Assembly: GCA_021464415.1 (NCBI GenBank)
Contig: JAKCWG010000101.1
Location: forward strand, 36,001-100,000
Reading direction: 5' to 3'
DNA length: 64,000 nucleotides
Source: Lonicera japonica
Taxonomy: Eukaryota > Streptophyta > Magnoliopsida > Dipsacales > Caprifoliaceae
Shown: positions 24,461 to 33,522 of the stretch, in pieces
Layout of the letters: each line of letters begins with the position of its first letter
Position numbering within the stretch: position 1 is the stretch's first letter
Notes under the pieces: generated by a model
The model's database searches: none
What the model was told of the DNA's origin: nothing
What the model saw: the letters and a program-made list of their open reading frames with translations, nothing else
Made by a program: the position numbers and the translations under genes

Positions 24461-24780
24461 ATAATATTATTATGAAAAGAAAAGAACTAGACTAAAGAAC
24501 TGGACTAATAGACAAGAATTGAAGTTGAATATTGAGAGTGATTATAAGAGAGAGAGAGAGAGTAATCACACAACTGAAAAGTTTATTAATAAGAGAAAGG
24601 ATTACAGGACTCAATGACTTTGCTTCCAAACTGAAACTTAAGTCTCCTTTGATAGCCAATGAGATAACAAACAGACAACACACTTATCTTACAACAACAA
24701 AGGTTCATGAACCTTTTAAAAGGCATATAGGGAAAAGTAGAATAATTTACAAACTTTTACAAACACACTTTATTGACTAC

Positions 24781-25998
24781 TGTGAGAATCCGGACCCGCG
24801 ACCCGAGATAAGAAAGCGTCCTCGTTCTCAGTTTCCTTTGAAAACGTGTTTTGTAGAGTCGCCAGTTTGTTTTACAAGAAAATAAACAAAAGATCGTACG
24901 AAGGACAATTCAAAAACGAATTATCTTTCATACGTTTGAAACCAGAGATTTTATTTTGAAAATTTACTTTGCTAGGGTTCGGGAACTACGTTACGAATTG
25001 GGAAGGTGTTAGGCACCCAATTCGCCCTTTCGGTCTCTTAATGGATCATGTATCTAATTCCTATTTTAGATATCTTGCAAGTAGTTTGAATAGTTTTCAG
25101 AATAGTCCTTTCTGGATAAATTTTTAAAACAATATTTTGAAATCAGACTCGAGCTTTACGAGCGCCTACATATTCATTCGTAGAATGAAATTAGAGTCTC
25201 GTAGTTCCTTTTGTTTGAAAACTATTTTTGTATTTGGTTTTGTTTTGAAAGCGTGTCAAAACGGATCTTAGTTTTCTTGTAAAGTTTAGAAAGGATTTAT
25301 TTTGAAAGCAATGAACGTCTTTGCAAGTTATCTAATTTCATGTATTAAAACTAGTATTTAAATGCAGTATTGAAATTAAGGAGAGTTGTAGACAGACGTA
25401 CCTGATGCGCTTGAAGAAAAAAAAACTTGCTTGTTTGTTCCTTTCTCTCTCTAGACTTTCTCTCTCTAAGACTTTCTCTCACTAACTTTCTCTCACTAGA
25501 AATTCTCTAAAAGAAGACTCTCTAATGATTTTGACAGAACTTCGCCTTACTAAAAACACTAGTTAGTGTTGATGCCCTCAAATGAGAGCCCAAGGGTCCT
25601 ATTTATAGCAAAAATTCTGCCAAAAATGCTTTAAAAGAGGCCAACCGCAGGGGGTAGCCGCAGGGTGTGCGGCTGGTAGCTTGCGGTTGGGGGTAGCCGC
25701 AGGGCGTGCGGCTAGGACGTGCGGTTGGTGGTTGCGGCTGGGGCGTGCGGCTAGAGCATGCGGCTAGGTGCCAACCGCACGGCTGGCAGGTAGCCGTACG
25801 GTTGGTGCGTGCGGTTAGGGGCTGCGGTCGATCCCCGTCCTAGTAAGCGAAGAGGCAACAAAGGTTATCTTAGACTCTTAACGCATCCTGAATCGGAGTC
25901 TTTCCTATCAGTCTTCTACATGCATGATGAAAAATGTAAGATGCTTGTTTTTAAGGAAAGCAGTATTCGCACGAGAGTCGCGGATTGGGGTGTTCACA
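24781..25998 (-). repeat. Gypsy solo LTR, 1,218 bp, with TSD ACTAC
   Basis: Plus-orientation ends are TGTGAGAATCCGG and GGGGTGTTCACA. Perfect TSDs ACTAC lie at 24,776-24,780 and 25,999-26,003. The paralogous site near 2790 reads straight through. The minus-strand TATA (GCTATAAATAGGA, about 25,597-25,609) gives its orientation. An inverted relative is at 52,555-53,694. Confidence 0.93.
25640..25835 (-). repeat. GC-rich minisatellite in U3 of the solo LTR
   Basis: Irregular tandem units around GTGCGGCTAGG/GTGCGGTTGG (complement CCAACCGCAC/CTAGCCGCAC). They lie just upstream of the LTR TATA box on the minus strand. The related LTR at 52,738-52,855 has a diverged version in the same position. 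Confidence 0.8.
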
Positions 25999-26277
25999 AC
26001 TACTTTGCTAATGCTTGTCTGCCATGCAACTATTACACATCACGCAGAGAGAATCCAAAGGAGGTCATTTGTCCACTTCTGTTGACATTGAGTCTGCACA
26101 CTAAGTTCAGTCAGTATCAAGCCGTCTATTTAAGTCATGACTGTAGTCACTCATGTCAACAAACAATTCCATTTCTGAGGTAATGGTTCCGGGAAATCCA
26201 TCATGCATTTCTGTGAAATGGAAGAGGTGATCAATGAGTCTGTTAGATAATGGTTGTTTAGGATGCCATACATTGAG

Positions 26278-26685
26278 TCACCAAAGAATATCTAGTGGGA
26301 TTGCATCCATGGTGGTGTAATTCATTAAGCAAATTCTTCTGAGGAAAATGGTCCATATGGTATTTCCTGGGTGACGAGGTGTATCTAACCAATTCTGATG
26401 ATACCATGCCTGGACTTCTATAATACTTCTATGGACAATGTAGTTGGTGTTGGAAAATTGTTGGGAAAATAATGGGATTGCTGGCCTATGGAAAGTGACA
26501 AGGATATAGGGTGCATAATAGGTGGTGAAGTAATACTTCCATTCGTCTATGGTGTGGAACCAACTCAAGAAAGTGCACAAGTTTAAATGGGCTTCCGTTA
26601 GAGTATTATTAGTCTGGCATATACAGAGATATGAGTACAACTTAGGGACGTTAAACAAAAATGCAATAGTGTAAGGTTCACACAA
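26278..26685 (-). pseudogene. Downstream viral ORF of unknown function
   Basis: A 135-codon frame beginning about 100 bp after the RNase H remnant, rich in aromatic residues (WFHTIDEWKYYFTTYY, WYHQNWLDTPRHPG). I do not recognise the family. Some caulimovirids carry an extra ORF after the polyprotein and this could be its remnant. It could also be a shifted continuation of the polyprotein. The C-terminal part is also present in the left paralogue (about 3060-3353). Confidence 0.5.
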
Positions 26686-26788
26686 GTACCATAGAAAACA
26701 AATTGCTTCTTTCGAGACTAAGAATGGTCATGGATATGAAAACATGATAAAAATGGATATTCAGGGTGGAATTTGAGACATATGAAAA

Positions 26789-27330
26789 CTAATCCATGCC
26801 TGAATATGGTGACTTCAAGAAATCTTTTAAAATTAGAGAGACTTTTTTGTGGTACCATTTTTTCATAATGAACCTTTGTATTTCAGAAGGGAGATTCCCA
26901 AATGGTTCAATTGGGTAGACACATGGGACAAATTGATTGGGGATAGTGACCGTGGTTAAGTGTTTCGATGGATGAGAGAAAAAATCTGCAACGACGTTAT
27001 CATTTCCTTTAACATGATTGGCATCAAAAGTCCATTGTGAAATCAATTTGAACAACGCAGTAACTTTGCCTGTGGTAACATCTTGTGCTTGAACTGCAAC
27101 ATCTTTGGAAAAGAGGACATATCCATCTCTATCCAAAACTAGTGGCCAATCAAGTGGAACTAGAACTTCTTAATATCTCATTTCACTACAAGGATTTCTT
27201 TAAAAGTTGAGTGGTAATGGGCTTCAGACGGTTTGAACTTTCCACTGCGGCATCCACACACAAACCTTTTTGAGTGCTTTTCTTCTAAAAGGTGCTGCCC
27301 AATACTCATCACTTGCATCAGTATGCAAAA
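26789..27330 (-). pseudogene. Viral RNase H remnant
   Basis: The N-terminal part is KRILHTDASDEYW (about 27,300-27,340). The C-terminal part (27136-26789) reads WTFDANHVKGNDNVVADFFS, the typical end of caulimovirid RNase H. The middle is in another frame, so at least one frameshift is present. The enzyme would degrade template RNA during reverse transcription. Confidence 0.82.
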
Positions 27331-28250
27331 TCCTTTTTCCATCAGAAGGGATTTGAAGAGGTGGAAGATCATGTGTTAACTTCTTGAGATCTTGAACTAC
27401 TTTGGTATGTTGAAAGGACCAAGGAGGAGCATTCTTCTTGAGAAGTGAAAACAATGGCGCCATGTGAGTAGATAACTTTAGAATGAAGTCAGCCATGTAA
27501 TTTTCAATTCCAAGAAATTGCTGAATTTGTTTCACATTTTGGAGTTGGTCAGGGAATCGGTGAAGTTCTTTGGCAATGTGGGGCTGGAGCTGGTATTGAC
27601 CATTTGGAATTTTCATTCTAAGAAAGTCAATAAAAGACTGGGCTAAAACCATCTTTTTCTCTGATAACATCACACCATGCTGCTAAACAATCATGTGGAA
27701 CTCGGATAGAAGCTTGGCATGAGAATCTTCATCTTCTCAGTACAGAAGGATGTCATCAATGTATATAAGAGAATTATGGAGAATTGGCTAGAAGATTTGA
27801 ATCATGACTTTTTGGAAACAAGATGGTGCATTTTTCAATCCAAAAGGCTGGACCGTCCATTGGAAATGGTGGCAAGGAATACAAAAGGCCGTTTTGTATT
27901 CCATGCTGCCAAAATCCTGCCTTAAGATCAAACTTTGAAAATATCTTGGCATTTGAGAGAGATTAGAATACAAATATTTTCTTTTAGGAGGGGAAACTTA
28001 TCGTCTGCAAGGAAATAGATTAAAGGCTGATAATTGATTACCAATCTCAATTTTTCTCAAATTTGTTATGTTTGTTTGTTGACATAAAAAGCTTCACACA
28101 CCCATGGAGAGGAGGATTCTTCAATCAATCCTTGTCGTTTCAGGCTATATAACTCTTAAACGGTGAGGGCATAATGCCCTGGGTTCATGCCAAAATGACT
28201 AGCCTTTATGGGGTCACATCTTCATTCTTCTTAAAATTGAGGTGAACAAA
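27224..28250 (-). pseudogene. Viral reverse transcriptase, broken
   Basis: Motifs in order are KASHFGMNPGHYA (about 28,190), QGLIEESSSPW and CEAFYV (about 28,090), then YKTAFCIPCHHFQW and VQPFGLKNAPSCFQ (27,973-27,788). The catalytic YIDDILLY box is at about 27,740-27,765, and the connection IQQFLGIENYMADFI lies in 27,673-27,224. At least two in-frame stops interrupt the N-terminal part and the frame changes before the YIDD box. The DD pair itself is intact, but no continuous enzyme is encoded. Confidence 0.88.
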
Positions 28251-28664
28251 GAATGCAAGATTCTACCATAAGGGGTGGTCACATTTTTGAAGGAATTCAT
28301 AATGAGAATCTGCACATGAAAGGGTAACAAGGCTATGGCGGATTAAGTCAAAGGATTTTGCAAGGCATAGGTTTGGAATAGTCATCCATGGCAATTGAAA
28401 GTTCTAGTAAATTAAGCCATGCTTTGTCCATTTTACACTGGGTAACTTATGACTGATATCAAACCCAAGAAGAAAATCATTTTTTGGAAGTTTAGTGCCA
28501 AGAGCTTTGTGTTGAATCACACATTCTGGGAGGATTTGAATGTAAATGGGTTTGCTTATTTTGTCCACAATAAAGGGCTGACCATTCGCAGCACAAAAAG
28601 CTTAATGGTGTGGCTTCCAATGAGAAGGAAGGAGTATTCCAGGGTTTATGAATGTACTTGCGGC

Positions 28665-28871
28665 TCATGTATCAAATATCGCAATGACTGGAATGGGTTT
28701 GGAATAATGATCGGTGAAAATATATATCTTGGCATATGGTAACAAATCTAACTCCAGGAGGATTTTTTCTGCCACACTAACTTCAGGAAGGGGGACAGGG
28801 TCTTGGTATTCGTTTGCGACTTCATCATCTTTTTGTTTTGAATAATCAACGACCAAAAGGGTTTCTAGCAA
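28665..28871 (-). pseudogene. Viral aspartic protease start, stopped inside the active-site motif
   Basis: The frame ends ...IPVIAIFDT followed by TGA, then continues AASTFIN in the same frame. The stop replaces the Gly of the retropepsin-type Asp-Thr-Gly motif, consistent with a single GGA to TGA change. The enzyme would process the viral polyprotein. Confidence 0.85.
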
Positions 28872-28914
28872 TTGTTCATCCTTAAGAGAAAAGAATGATT
28901 CAAGATCATCGTCT

Positions 28915-29447
28915 TTAATATCTGGAGAGTAAAGTGAGAGTTGATATCATTTTTTCTTTCTTTGACTTGTTTAGACAATTTTTTGCAAAGTGACATTTCT
29001 TCTGGCAAATGAAACATTTGTCTAATGATTTTTTGCCTCGAAACTTCTTCTTTTTGACAAACTTTTTCCTTCTTTTTCTTGTAGGGAACTTGTAAGGGAA
29101 CTTAGAGGATGCCTTGTCATAGTGTCGAACATGTTGCGCTTTTCTGAGGAGCAAGCACATGTTTTCTCTTTGCATTTGATACTAAGGTGACGTTTATCAC
29201 AAGCGTTTGTCAATTGCTTATTGGTTTTTTCGACATAGGGCAAGAATTTCTTCTAGTTGTAGAGCTATTCCAAAGCATCAATTATCAACTCGTAAAGTTG
29301 CGCAAGAGTGGAGTCCTGTAAGGTACCACGCTGAATAGTCATAATCTTTTGTGCTTCTGTCCCTAATGGTTCTAGTAATGAATTCAGGAAGGCTTGCTTG
29401 AGATTCACGTCATCAACTCCATTGATGCAATAAAAAATTTTAAACAT
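28915..29447 (-). pseudogene. Viral coat-protein region with CCHC zinc finger
   Basis: The upstream piece (29447-29265) reads FYCINGVDDVNLKQAFLNSL, a caulimovirid coat-protein stretch. The downstream frame (29175-28915) is very basic (KRRKKFVKKKKFRGKK) and ends in CFICQKKCHFAKNC, a C-X2-C-X4-H-X4-C knuckle. Different frames carry the two pieces, so a frameshift lies between them. The protein would form the capsid and bind the RNA. Confidence 0.85.
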
Positions 29448-29499
29448 TCGGTCGTAATGCTTTTTGAGATCTTTCTTGAGAAAAGAACAACACTTAATA

Positions 29500-30310
29500 G
29501 ATATAAATTCTTCTCTGGTGATTTCCTGGTAATGGTCAAGACGGCCAACAAACTCGGCATAAAGGTATTATAGAAGATCTTCTATGGAAGTATAATTATG
29601 TATCTGGAGCTAACGGTACTCCCCAAGACTTAAATACCATTCTTTAAGTCTTCATTCAAGTCTAGCAATGAACCTTCTGGTCACAACATTGATTGGATGA
29701 TAATGCTGATCAGGGTGAGCCTTGATGCAAAGGTCATGAGGCGATCTCTCCATTTTGATAGAGGAATGTCATCCAATGTAAATGCTTGTCGACTTTCTTG
29801 TAACGACAAATTTGGTTGGGGGGACTTGTGCAGGTTCTTCTGCTAGTGAATCGAGATCATCAACAGGGTCATTAATGTGGGTTCAAGTTCCCGTGGGTGT
29901 TGTGGTTCAGCCATAAAAGGTTCATCAAATCATTTAAAAAGATTGACTTCATCACTTTCCTTTGAAGATGAGTCCATCTAGATGATACTGATAGGGTCAG
30001 TAGGGGAAGTAAGATTCATTCGGAAAGAAGAGATATGGTTCTCTATTGTTATGATCATGAACTCCTTCGATTTTTTCGTAGAGGCACCAACAGTTGAGTC
30101 TGGGAATAGTTGAGTAAGAGCTTTTGAAAGTGGGGTGATTGAGGCATTATAGGAGAAGGTGAAGCAAATAGAAATATATGTTGTTCTAACAAGGGTTGTG
30201 GTTGGTAGGCTGGCTTAAAAGCTGGTTTGGGTAATGAAGACCATAGATCAAGTACTGATTATCCATACGATGGAGATGGAACTTGCTGATTTTCAAAACC
30301 TCTAAGTTGT
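29500..30310 (-). pseudogene. Degenerate viral coding region without a readable frame
   Basis: It lies between the coiled-coil segment and the coat remnants, where the N-terminal coat region would be. Only short frames remain on the minus strand. No motif is clear enough to name. Confidence 0.45.
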
Positions 30311-30313
30311 TCT

Positions 30314-30931
30314 TCAAGATGACGTTTCTTTGCTTCCTTTTAAGAGATTATTTTTGAAGCAAGTCCTTGATAGTCTTGGCAAATGGAGTAATTCTAGATG
30401 GAGAATTTCAATTTTTTCTTTGATTTCTCTTACTGTAATCTCTAACGCATCTACTTTTGTTGCAATCGCAGATTGGGCGGTAGAGATTTGGGATAAGACT
30501 CCATTATGTACACGGGAATTCTTAGCTTGCCAATTTAAAGCAGCTTCTGCAGCAGTGACTTGCTTAACCTGAACTAGAGAATGTACTGAAGTTAGATTCT
30601 TGATCTTCCACATATGCTTCGTATTTTGTTGGGGTTTTTCAAAATCTTCCAATGGGGGGAAATCTTCAATGAAGTTAGAGGAGGACGGGTCAAGCATATA
30701 ATAAGGGACTAGCAAAGGAGTATTTGGTACACGGGGCTTCCAAATGGATTTTGGTTTTTGGGAAGGTTCCTTTTTGTTGAGGTACTTAACTGCTTTCTCA
30801 TAACATGGAGGGACTGAAGGTGGTTTATCTGGCTTGTAAGGAGGAGGAATGTTGAATTTTGGAGGTGGCTTGTCACCATAGACGACATAAAAGTCGAACT
30901 TTCCTAAGGGTTCTCCAAGTAAATCAACCAT
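30314..30931 (-). pseudogene. Viral polyprotein segment, proline-rich with coiled coil
   Basis: A 205-codon frame. The first half is proline/lysine rich (KPPPKFNIPPPYKPDKPPSV). Then come SNFIEDFPPLEDFEK and AAEAALNWQAKNSRVHNGVL, and a heptad-like stretch (residues about 150-180). This layout is found between the movement and coat domains in polyprotein-type caulimovirids. No enzymatic motif is present. The function is structural by inference only. Confidence 0.6.
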
Positions 30932-31075
30932 GGGATCTCCTTTGTACTTCTTTTAGAGCGTCTTTTGTGAAGAACTTCTCCTTTTGGGGCGATCATCCTC
31001 ATCATCCCAAGCATCATTCTGGCAGGCTTCACAATTACAGATATCATACCAAATATGGCCAGAAGAGTCTTTGCC

Positions 31076-31456
31076 TCAGTAGACAGGGTTTCCATCAACG
31101 GTGAAGTAAAGGATGGGCATAAGTTCAGCTTTTAAAATAGGATAATACACGGGCTCACACATGTTTATTTCCATTGTAAAAATTGAGGAAGAGTCTGAAA
31201 TGGGGCTTGGATGAGGAAATTGGATCTCAACATATCCATTTTTTTCCCTGGTGAACAAAGGATCCTGTGCTTGAACTGGCTTGGCTTCAATGGCAATTCT
31301 TTCATACGAGGTTACCCAGGTATCTGGAAGGAGCTTAATCAGATCTTCCCTAGACATCTGTCTTGGGACGTACGTGCAACTTGGAGCTGAGGCAAAATTG
31401 ACATTCAAGAGTAAAGCCTCTCCAACATGAGGGTTTGGGATGGCTATATCAAACAC
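31076..31456 (-). pseudogene. Viral segment following the movement domain
   Basis: A 126-codon frame with CTYVPRQMSREDLIKLLPDT and a tyrosine-rich C-terminus. Its position immediately after the movement-protein remnant suggests the distal part of that domain or the linker to the coat protein. It is separated from the preceding segment by stops and frameshifts (31,457-31,604). Confidence 0.55.
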
Positions 31457-31604
31457 ATGGTTCTAGATTCGATAGGCCATTTGGTGATGTAAGGTTGCTG
31501 TATAGGTAGTGGATACATGTGGTGCTCCTGTGATCTAAACTTGCACTTTTAGGCTGTGCAAAGGCGAGGGTCTTTCAGAGACATATTGAAGTTTGGGTAA
31601 AGGG

Positions 31605-31886
31605 TTATGAAACGGTTCCAGCATTTAGGGTTGTTTGGACTGTGCCGATGTAGGCGTGCTGATACTCAGAAAATTTGGTATCAAGGAGAGCTAGCCTTGA
31701 GACTGCTGGGATGCCTTTTCTCCCATGGAACGTAAAAGCAAGGCGTACATCACCAAAGTGAAGATGCATGTATCCTTGAGAAAGGGCCTGTCTCGGTAAC
31801 TCATCCGGGATTGATAAAGTAACCAATTGATCTTGGGATCCTGCTTGAATTTGGCATTGATCGATCAAATCTTGATGCCTGGACAT
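31605..31886 (-). pseudogene. Viral movement protein (30K superfamily) remnant
   Basis: A 93-codon frame with YMHLHFGDVRLAFTFHGRKG, then RLALLDTKFSEYQHAYIG and TTLNAG. These are strongly characteristic of caulimovirid 30K-type movement proteins, which modify plasmodesmata for cell-to-cell spread. It stops just after TTLNAGTVS; downstream sequence that resembles the domain's continuation lies in another frame. This is the most upstream viral coding remnant seen. Confidence 0.87.
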
Positions 31887-31889
31887 ATT

Positions 31890-32580
31890 CTTTAACTGCC
31901 AATTTTGAGTTTCTCGGTCCTATGATCTGCCTGATTGATTTTAAGATTGATGTGGCTGGTTTAGAGAATACAGAGTAAGGATTAACTAAAGGAAACTTTG
32001 AAAGAGGGATTTTTTTTAATCTTTAGGAACATGGGTTATTTCATATAAGTAATCTAAGTGGCTGGATCTTGGAAGTGTGGTCATATTCAATGGTGAGAGA
32101 GTTCTACTGGGTAAATCTATTTTCCACCATGAATAAAGTACACAACACTAAATTTTTATTTTTATTTGCTAAATTCTCATCTCTCTTTGATTCACTTTCC
32201 CAAGATAATACAATTGGACTTCTTTTGTCCTACACAAAATATCTCAAGGGCACCTTGAATCATAAGAGATGAACCTTTTAACAAATTACACTACACAAAA
32301 TATCTCAAGGGCACCTTGAATCATAAGAGATGAACCTTTTAACAAATTACACCAAATTGTGTTGTGTGCAAGTATGATTTCAAGCATTCTGATGTAGGAG
32401 ATCCACAAACAGTGGTAGCTACAGCCTACAGAGCACACTAATCTTGAATTCATACTTCCATACTAATTAATCTATAAGGTGTAGTATAAAGTGTAGTATA
32501 AACTTATAACGTTGTGTTCATAGACCTTGGAGGTTAACAGATCTTACCAGAAGAACACTATGGAAATCTACTCACGAGAA
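31890..32580 (-). other. Viral leader or flanking sequence; no gene seen
   Basis: AT-rich sequence upstream of the movement-protein remnant, ending near the inverted leader piece at 32,583. It contains the tandem duplication at 32,231-32,352. Confidence 0.4.
32231..32352. repeat. Perfect 61-bp tandem duplication
   Basis: The unit, including TATCTCAAGGGCACCTTGAA, occurs twice back to back without a visible mismatch, so the duplication looks recent. Confidence 0.9.
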
Positions 32581-32582
32581 CA

Positions 32583-32648
32583 CTTGGCCACCTTTATCCC
32601 ATTTGGTTTTTGCCTTTATTCTTTAATTTGTCCTCTTCTTCTTCCCAT
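32583..32648 (+). repeat. Inverted piece of the pararetroviral leader
   Basis: CTTGGCCACCTTTATCCC and TTGCCTTTATTCTTTAATTT match the complement of 24,355-24,411 and 2370-2422. It lies opposite in orientation to the rest of the integration, so the right edge of the viral locus is rearranged. Confidence 0.82.
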
Positions 32649-33522
32649 GAAAAAAATAATAATAAAAAAATGAGGTTTACGTTACTTCAAAACTTAGCTT
32701 AGCTCTTTCTCCACGAATTATGCAAACCCCATTATCCTGCAACTTGCGTGTACTTTGTCGCCAATCTTCTCCTTTTTTTTCCGGCCTTTATGCAAGGAGC
32801 GTCACATGTTGAATTAAAGCTTGGTAAAATTGAAGGACCATTGGTTTTAACTTCGATGGTAGTTAATTCGATCACGATGGTCAGTTCTCTTATGTTATTG
32901 CATTTATAGAAGTGGTATCCACCATGTCAAAAAGACAGATCACAAGAGGAAAAAAAAAACAAGAAGAAGATAAAAAGAGCATGAATTACTATGGTGTTAT
33001 TAAGTTAAAAATATGTGAATCAACTTATGAAATCTATTCATCTGAAGCTTTCAGGTAGGTACTTTCTGTCTGAGTGCAGTTAAGAAGTATGTACAATGTT
33101 AGTGTTATTCCAAAGTCAAAACCAAGCTCTAAAGGTTAATAAACAAGTCTAGCAATATAGATTAGGAAGAAGACTAGAACTCCATTATTTTTTGGCCTTC
33201 AAATTGAGAAGGTCCACGGGATTCTTGATACAAGCAATGATTCGATTATACAGCTTTTTCATGTTTATATAATAATTGTACAACCGACACAATGGTTGGA
33301 CACAACAAAGAGTTTGATACCACATCTATGTGGATTGAACAGTATTGTGAAACCAATGTACAACTTTCAAAGCGTACAATACGACTTCTCAAAGCAATAT
33401 TATGCTCTAGCAAAGAGAGAATTGCTTTAGCAATATCATTATTACAAATATTATTGTTTATAAAATATTACATGCTAATTAGGTCCTAAACAAGTTTTAC
33501 AAGAGAAAATGTAATCATTCAC
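32649..33522. other. Intergenic region, 3' flank of aldehyde oxidase
   Basis: AT-rich sequence with no convincing coding frame. It should contain the 3' UTR and polyadenylation signals of the minus-strand aldehyde oxidase. No repeat family was recognised. Confidence 0.5.

Larger units (their letters stand above)
24335..32582 (-). mobile_element. Endogenous pararetrovirus (Caulimoviridae-like), degenerate
   Basis: Minus-strand remnants occur in the order movement protein (31,886), further MP/coat region (31,456-30,314), coat with zinc finger (29,447-28,915), aspartic protease (28,871), RT (28,250-27,500), RNase H (27,330-26,789) and a further ORF (26,685-26,278). A long intergenic region and a tRNA-Met primer site at 24,449-24,460 follow. 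There is no integrase, as expected for a pararetrovirus. The single-polyprotein order resembles petuvirus- or florendovirus-type genomes, but the genus is not resolved. Many stops and frameshifts are present. Sequence beyond the PBS (24,448 down to 24,335, then 15,871-15,816) implies a second unit followed in tandem. Confidence 0.88.

Noticed and set aside
24335..32582. Possibility that the pararetrovirus is an intact, replication-capable copy
   Set aside because: Stops and frameshifts interrupt the movement, coat, protease, RT and RNase H segments. The locus is also split by a solo LTR and rearranged at its edge.
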